From contig NZ_CP030073.1 of NCBI RefSeq assembly GCF_003261055.1, forward strand, positions 2,666,001 to 2,730,000: DNA of 64,000 bases, written 5' to 3'. Positions 60,588 through 64,000 of the stretch are shown piece by piece (the stretch's first letter is position 1; each line of letters opens with the position of its first letter). The translations under genes were made by a program, and so were the position numbers. This DNA comes from Streptomyces cadmiisoli (GTDB lineage: Bacteria; Actinomycetota; Actinomycetes; Streptomycetales; Streptomycetaceae). Under the pieces are notes generated by a model. The model made no database searches, was not told the DNA's origin, and saw nothing but the letters and a program-made list of their open reading frames with translations.

Positions 60588-62981
60588 TCACACCCCCAAC
60601 TGAAGCCCACCGGCCGCTTCCTCGACCATGGCGAGGCCGAGGCGGCTGACTCTCGCGGAGAACGGCGCGCCCGCCACCCGGAGTCCCGTCAGCCCGACCT
60701 CACCGAGGGGCGCGCTGCGCACGGGCCGCAGGGTGACCGTGCCCGCCGGGACGTCCGGTCGGATGCCGACGAGAGTGGTGAGCAGCAGAACACCCGCGGC
60801 CGCGGCCGTGGCGGCCGGACGGGAGGCGGCAGGGTGCGGAAGTGGCGCGCTCCCGTCGGTCCGCTGCTCCCCGGCGTACATCTCGGGCAGTCGATACCCG
60901 AAAGCCTCGGCCGCCGCGAGAATGCCGCGCAGCAGCGAGCCGGCCTCCCTCTCGTACCCGGCGGCAGCCAGTCCCGCGACGGCGACGGCGGTCTCCTGGA
61001 CCCTCACGGCACCCCCGCGGTGGGCGAAGGGGTTGTAACCCGCTTCCTTGAGTCCCAGTCCGCGCAGCCCCCAGCCCGAATCCATCGCCGGGCTGCCGAG
61101 GAGCCGGGCCACTTGTTCCGTCCGTACCCGGTCGAGGAGCCCCTGCGCATGCTCTCCCCCGCCCAGCAGGCCGGTGTCGAGGAGGTGAGCGGCGGCCGAC
61201 CCGATGTACGGCACGGGGCGGCCGTCCGTCGTGAGGGCTGCCGCGGGTCTGCCGCCGCCGGGATCGTCGAGCCAGAAGTCCTCCCGGAAGGCCGCTCGCA
61301 GCGCTCGCGCCCAATCCCGGAGCTCGCCGCCGCCGGGCCTGCCGTAGGCGTCGAGCAGGTCCGCGCCGAGCAGCGCCGCACGGTGTGCGTGGGCCTGTGT
61401 CTCGCAGCGGACGGGACCACCGGGCTGCGGGTCGCACAGGTACGGGCCGTCGCCGACGACGATGCGCAGCCAGGTGAGGCAGCACTCGGCCGTGGGCAAC
61501 AGTTCCTCTGTTTCCCGCTCCGGCAGTCCCCACCGTCGGGCCTCCGCGAGCAGCGTGGGGAAGAACAGGGTGGCCTCGGTGCCGGTGCACCCCGGTGGCA
61601 GGTGTCCACCGGCGTCCCGGCGCGGCCCGGGAATCATGCCGCGCTGCTTGTCGGAGGTCGTCCGTTGCGCACGGGCGAGCGTGCGCAACGTACCCATGGC
61701 AAGGCGGGTGCCGAGTGGCAGCGCCATTCGGGCCGCGGCAAGGGCCTCGGCGGGGGCAAGACCACAGCGCCACGGCGCTCCGGCCGCGAGATGCGTATCG
61801 GTCGGATGCGCGGGATCTCGCAACAGCAGACCCTGAAGGTCGTCGATGCTGGTCCGCAGGAGCGCCTCGACCCCGGGGTCGTCGCCCGTTGCGCGGGCCA
61901 CGGCGAGCGGGCTCGTGGCCGCGCGGCCCACCGCCCGAACGGGGCCCGCCCCGTCCAGGCGCACCCGGAGTTCCACGCTCGCGGCACCCCCCGGGGGCAG
62001 GTCCAGCTCCCAGCGCAGAAGCCCCGCGGAGGCGAGTGCGTCGGCGGGCGGTGGGTCAGCCGTCACGTACGAGGTCCCGGCAGGAGACGACCAGCGCAGG
62101 CCGCAGTCATGGACGCTGGCGGAAACCTCCGGTCCGGTGACGCCCGAGGCGATCACACCTAGCGGCGCCAGGTCCGTGCCCAGGGCGACCTCGACCGGCA
62201 CGCGCAGGGGCCGGGACGTCGCGTTGTTCAGCGTGATCCGTTCCGTTCCGTCCGCGTGCCGGGTGCGCTCGACGATGACGTCCGGGTCCGGCCCGGGGCT
62301 GGGAGAGATGCGCAGGGTCCCCACGAATCGGGCCCGGTCGGCGCCGTGCATTCGCGCCTGGACGGCGAGCGGTTCACGTGAGGCCACACGGACCTGGCAG
62401 CGCGAGAGCAGTCGGCGGCCGGCGCGGTAGAAGCCTTCCAGCCCCTGGCCGGTCAACTGCCCATGTTTCGACGAGACGACAAGGCCGGGAAGCGCCACGC
62501 AGATCATGACTTCGTGGGTGGCCGGCAACTCTCCCGGGCGCTGTGGTGACGGTGTGGCCGGGAAGTGCCGGGTCGACGGTGGGGCGGCCGGGAAGGGATC
62601 GGAGGGCCTTCGGCGTGGCCGACTCGCGGACAACAGTTGCTGCGGGCGCTGGCCAGAGGGGTGCGGGGCCGGCGCACCAGGGGATGTCGTCCAAAGCGGT
62701 GTGGCGGCGGGTGCCTGGGGCGACGCGGGGCCGCGCGCTGTGGAGCGGTGCGGCACTCCACTCGCGACCTTGAGCTGGGTCGAAGCCCCGGTCTCGGCCT
62801 TCAGCCAGGGTGGTGCCCCACCGTCCGCGTTCAGTCGGGGCGATGCCGAGTCGTGCACCGTCGTCTCACGGTGCCCGATCCCGTCGGTGCGTGGTGGCGG
62901 GCCGCTGCCCGGTCCGGGACGTGTGGCGGATCGGCCGCTGACGGAGCGGTCGTCGGCGGAGGGCGGAGTCGGCTGGTACAT
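60588..62981 (-). CDS. Glycogen-debranching-type (amylo-alpha-1,6-glucosidase N-domain) protein
   Basis: A 797-residue protein. The first 170 residues are Pro/Ser/Ala-rich and disordered, with decapeptide periodicity. The glycogen-debranching N-terminal domain (about 175-400) starts at SKHGQLTGQGLEGFYRAGRR. An (alpha/alpha)6 toroid follows (about 440-790), with GCTGTEATLFFPTLLAEARR and GYNPFAHRGGAVRVQETAV. Relatives are called glycogen debranching N-terminal domain-containing proteins; activity is not confirmed. The ATG at 62981 has GAGGAAG upstream; the open frame continues to 63416 without family features. Confidence 0.82.
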   Translation of the reverse strand: MYQPTPPSADDRSVSGRSATRPGPGSGPPPRTDGIGHRETTVHDSASPRLNADGGAPPWLKAETGASTQLKVASGVPHRSTARGPASPQAPAATPLWTTSPGAPAPHPSGQRPQQLLSASRPRRRPSDPFPAAPPSTRHFPATPSPQRPGELPATHEVMICVALPGLVVSSKHGQLTGQGLEGFYRAGRRLLSRCQVRVASREPLAVQARMHGADRARFVGTLRISPSPGPDPDVIVERTRHADGTERITLNNATSRPLRVPVEVALGTDLAPLGVIASGVTGPEVSASVHDCGLRWSSPAGTSYVTADPPPADALASAGLLRWELDLPPGGAASVELRVRLDGAGPVRAVGRAATSPLAVARATGDDPGVEALLRTSIDDLQGLLLRDPAHPTDTHLAAGAPWRCGLAPAEALAAARMALPLGTRLAMGTLRTLARAQRTTSDKQRGMIPGPRRDAGGHLPPGCTGTEATLFFPTLLAEARRWGLPERETEELLPTAECCLTWLRIVVGDGPYLCDPQPGGPVRCETQAHAHRAALLGADLLDAYGRPGGGELRDWARALRAAFREDFWLDDPGGGRPAAALTTDGRPVPYIGSAAAHLLDTGLLGGGEHAQGLLDRVRTEQVARLLGSPAMDSGWGLRGLGLKEAGYNPFAHRGGAVRVQETAVAVAGLAAAGYEREAGSLLRGILAAAEAFGYRLPEMYAGEQRTDGSAPLPHPAASRPAATAAAAGVLLLTTLVGIRPDVPAGTVTLRPVRSAPLGEVGLTGLRVAGAPFSARVSRLGLAMVEEAAGGLQLGV

Positions 62982-63437
62982 AGGGCGACTTCCTCTGCGC
63001 TCGGTGCGCCTCGGGCGTGGTCGGGGACAACGGCGGGGCGGCGAAAGGGCACGGCGGTACTCCGGTGCAGGCGGTTCGGACGTTCCGCCAGTCAGGTGAA
63101 CGGCACCGGGCTCCTCCGGGTCACGCCCTTGCCCCGGCAGCACTGCCGGCCCTTCGCCGAATCGGGAGCATTCAGTGTCGTCACGGGTGGTCCGTTCGAC
63201 CACGGCCCGTGACCGCAAAGCGCCCCTGCGAGCCAGCCGGGCGATCGCAGCTCTCACCCCCCAGAGCACCCCGACGAGCCAGCCCGGCCACCACAACCAC
63301 CGATCCCAGAGCTCCCCACGAGCCACCCCCACAACCACCGACCTCCAACCCCCGTGGACCGGGCAATCCATCGACCGGTCACCCGGCCGACCGACACCCC
63401 GGCAACCCGACGACACCCAGCAGCCCCCAGCCAGCGC
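62982..63437. other. 456-base intergenic region
   Basis: Between the debranching-type gene and the DUF4192 gene. It is C-rich on the plus strand with CCACCGACC/CCAACCACC iterations at 63250-63430. Open frames here are shadows or extensions; no gene, RNA or operator is supported. Confidence 0.4.
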
Positions 63438-64000
63438 TCACATGTCCCCCGGCGCAGCACTGCCGCCGGGCGCCACGCCCCCGCGGTGGGCGCCGCGACG
63501 CCGCAACGCGGCCTTCCCGCTCGTACGCGGGCGCGTACCACCGCTCCTTCCGACGCCGGGACCCGTATTGCGCCTCCGCCTCGTGCGCGGCAGCGCGGGC
63601 GACGTCCCGTCCCCTGCTGCCTCAGGTGCCGCGGCCTCGGGCGAACCGGAATCGGTATGGGCCGCATCAGCTGACGCGCGGGCCGGGCGATTTTGCCGCG
63701 GCGGCATCACCGCTGCCTGTGTTCGCATCGGCTCGCCCCCGTCGACACCACGCGACTCCGTGGAACAGCTGTCCTGCACGCCATCGGTTTGCTCCACTCC
63801 GGGGCGCCAGTGGCCGCTGTTCTCGCGTTCCGTACGCAGGCAACGACGGATCGACTCCGGATCCAGTCCTTCGTTGATGGCCTGGTGCAGGAGGCGGGCG
63901 AACAGATAGTCGGGGTCGGCGCCCAAAGCCATGGCGAGTGCCTCGCGTGCCTCCAAGTCGTCCCCGGTCGACCACGCGACCCAACCCGCGAGGGTGAGTG
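63438..64000 (-). CDS. DUF4192 domain protein, C-terminal part (N terminus beyond window)
   Basis: The frame is open to the right edge, so the start is missing; 187 codons are visible. The first part (LTLAGWVAWSTGDD, then EAREALAMALGADPDYLFAR and a QAINEGLDPES stretch) is the C-terminal end of a DUF4192 domain, a family of unknown function in actinobacteria. After it comes a disordered Arg/Pro/Ala-rich tail of about 120 residues (ending GGVAPGGSAAPGDM). The tail is longer than I expect for this family. Confidence 0.82.
   Translation of the reverse strand, partial: LTLAGWVAWSTGDDLEAREALAMALGADPDYLFARLLHQAINEGLDPESIRRCLRTERENSGHWRPGVEQTDGVQDSCSTESRGVDGGEPMRTQAAVMPPRQNRPARASADAAHTDSGSPEAAAPEAAGDGTSPALPRTRRRRNTGPGVGRSGGTRPRTSGKAALRRRGAHRGGVAPGGSAAPGDM

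Noticed and set aside
60588..63416. Extension of the debranching-type protein upstream of 62981
   Set aside because: Residues before the ATG at 62981 have no family features and that ATG has a ribosome site.

Overview
The window is chromosomal DNA of a Streptomyces. The evidence is very high GC, GTG/TTG starts with purine-rich ribosome sites, and proteins that are recognisable as Streptomyces HrdB, WhiH, SepH and CutR/CutS, plus a ParE/ParC pair, a coproporphyrin ferrochelatase with a C-terminal cysteine cluster, and several actinobacterial DUF families. The gene order resembles the hrdB-whiH-cutRS part of the S. coelicolor chromosome read backwards; this comparison is from memory. It is core chromosome: I see no transposase, integrase, prophage, CRISPR array, rRNA or convincing tRNA.

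Layout. 1-8.7 kb: a potassium-related block with the N-terminal part of a KimA-like APC permease (cut by the left edge), a 31-codon membrane peptide, two TrkA/RCK proteins, a DUF3159 membrane protein, an OB-fold protein, a KdpDE-type two-component system and a lone ABC ATPase. 8.8-15.4 kb: DUF3710, dUTPase, a broken PaaI thioesterase, DUF3093, an EcsC-like protein, DUF4193, cutS/cutR and a small conserved protein. 15.5-24.6 kb: inositol-phosphatase family protein, ferrochelatase, MFS transporter, FAD sugar/lactone oxidase, sepH, rhodanese, VOC protein, thymidine kinase. 24.6-31.9 kb: phosphodiesterase-like protein, DUF5998, a GNAT/acyl-CoA-synthetase protein acetyltransferase, HPr, GntR regulator, M23 peptidase under a c-di-AMP riboswitch. 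32.3-40.2 kb: two M16 peptidases, parC, a CobW GTPase, DUF6082 and a small protein. 40.3-48.7 kb: two divergent citrate synthases (one with an N-terminal HTH), an iron-box-controlled sucrase/ferredoxin-like protein, a DcuSR/CitAB-type system, an ActP-type symporter with its DUF485 partner. 48.9-64 kb: parE, DUF7455, a trypsin-like protease, hrdB, a 1.2 kb repeat/hairpin spacer, whiH, an unusual ABC ATPase-linker-permease fusion, a NrtR-like Nudix protein, a glycogen-debranching-type protein and the C-terminal end of a DUF4192 protein.

How parts may work together. The left block looks like potassium uptake (KimA-like permease plus RCK subunits) with a K+/turgor sensor (KdpDE). The ydaO riboswitch on the M23 peptidase implies that c-di-AMP signalling operates in this cell. 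HrdB, ParE/ParC, SepH and WhiH cover transcription, chromosome topology, division and sporulation. The least explained features are the ABC fusion with nine 10-residue linker repeats, the hairpin-rich hrdB-whiH spacer, the frameshifted thioesterase, several degenerate tandem repeats between genes, and perfect palindromes next to the citrate synthase pair and other genes.
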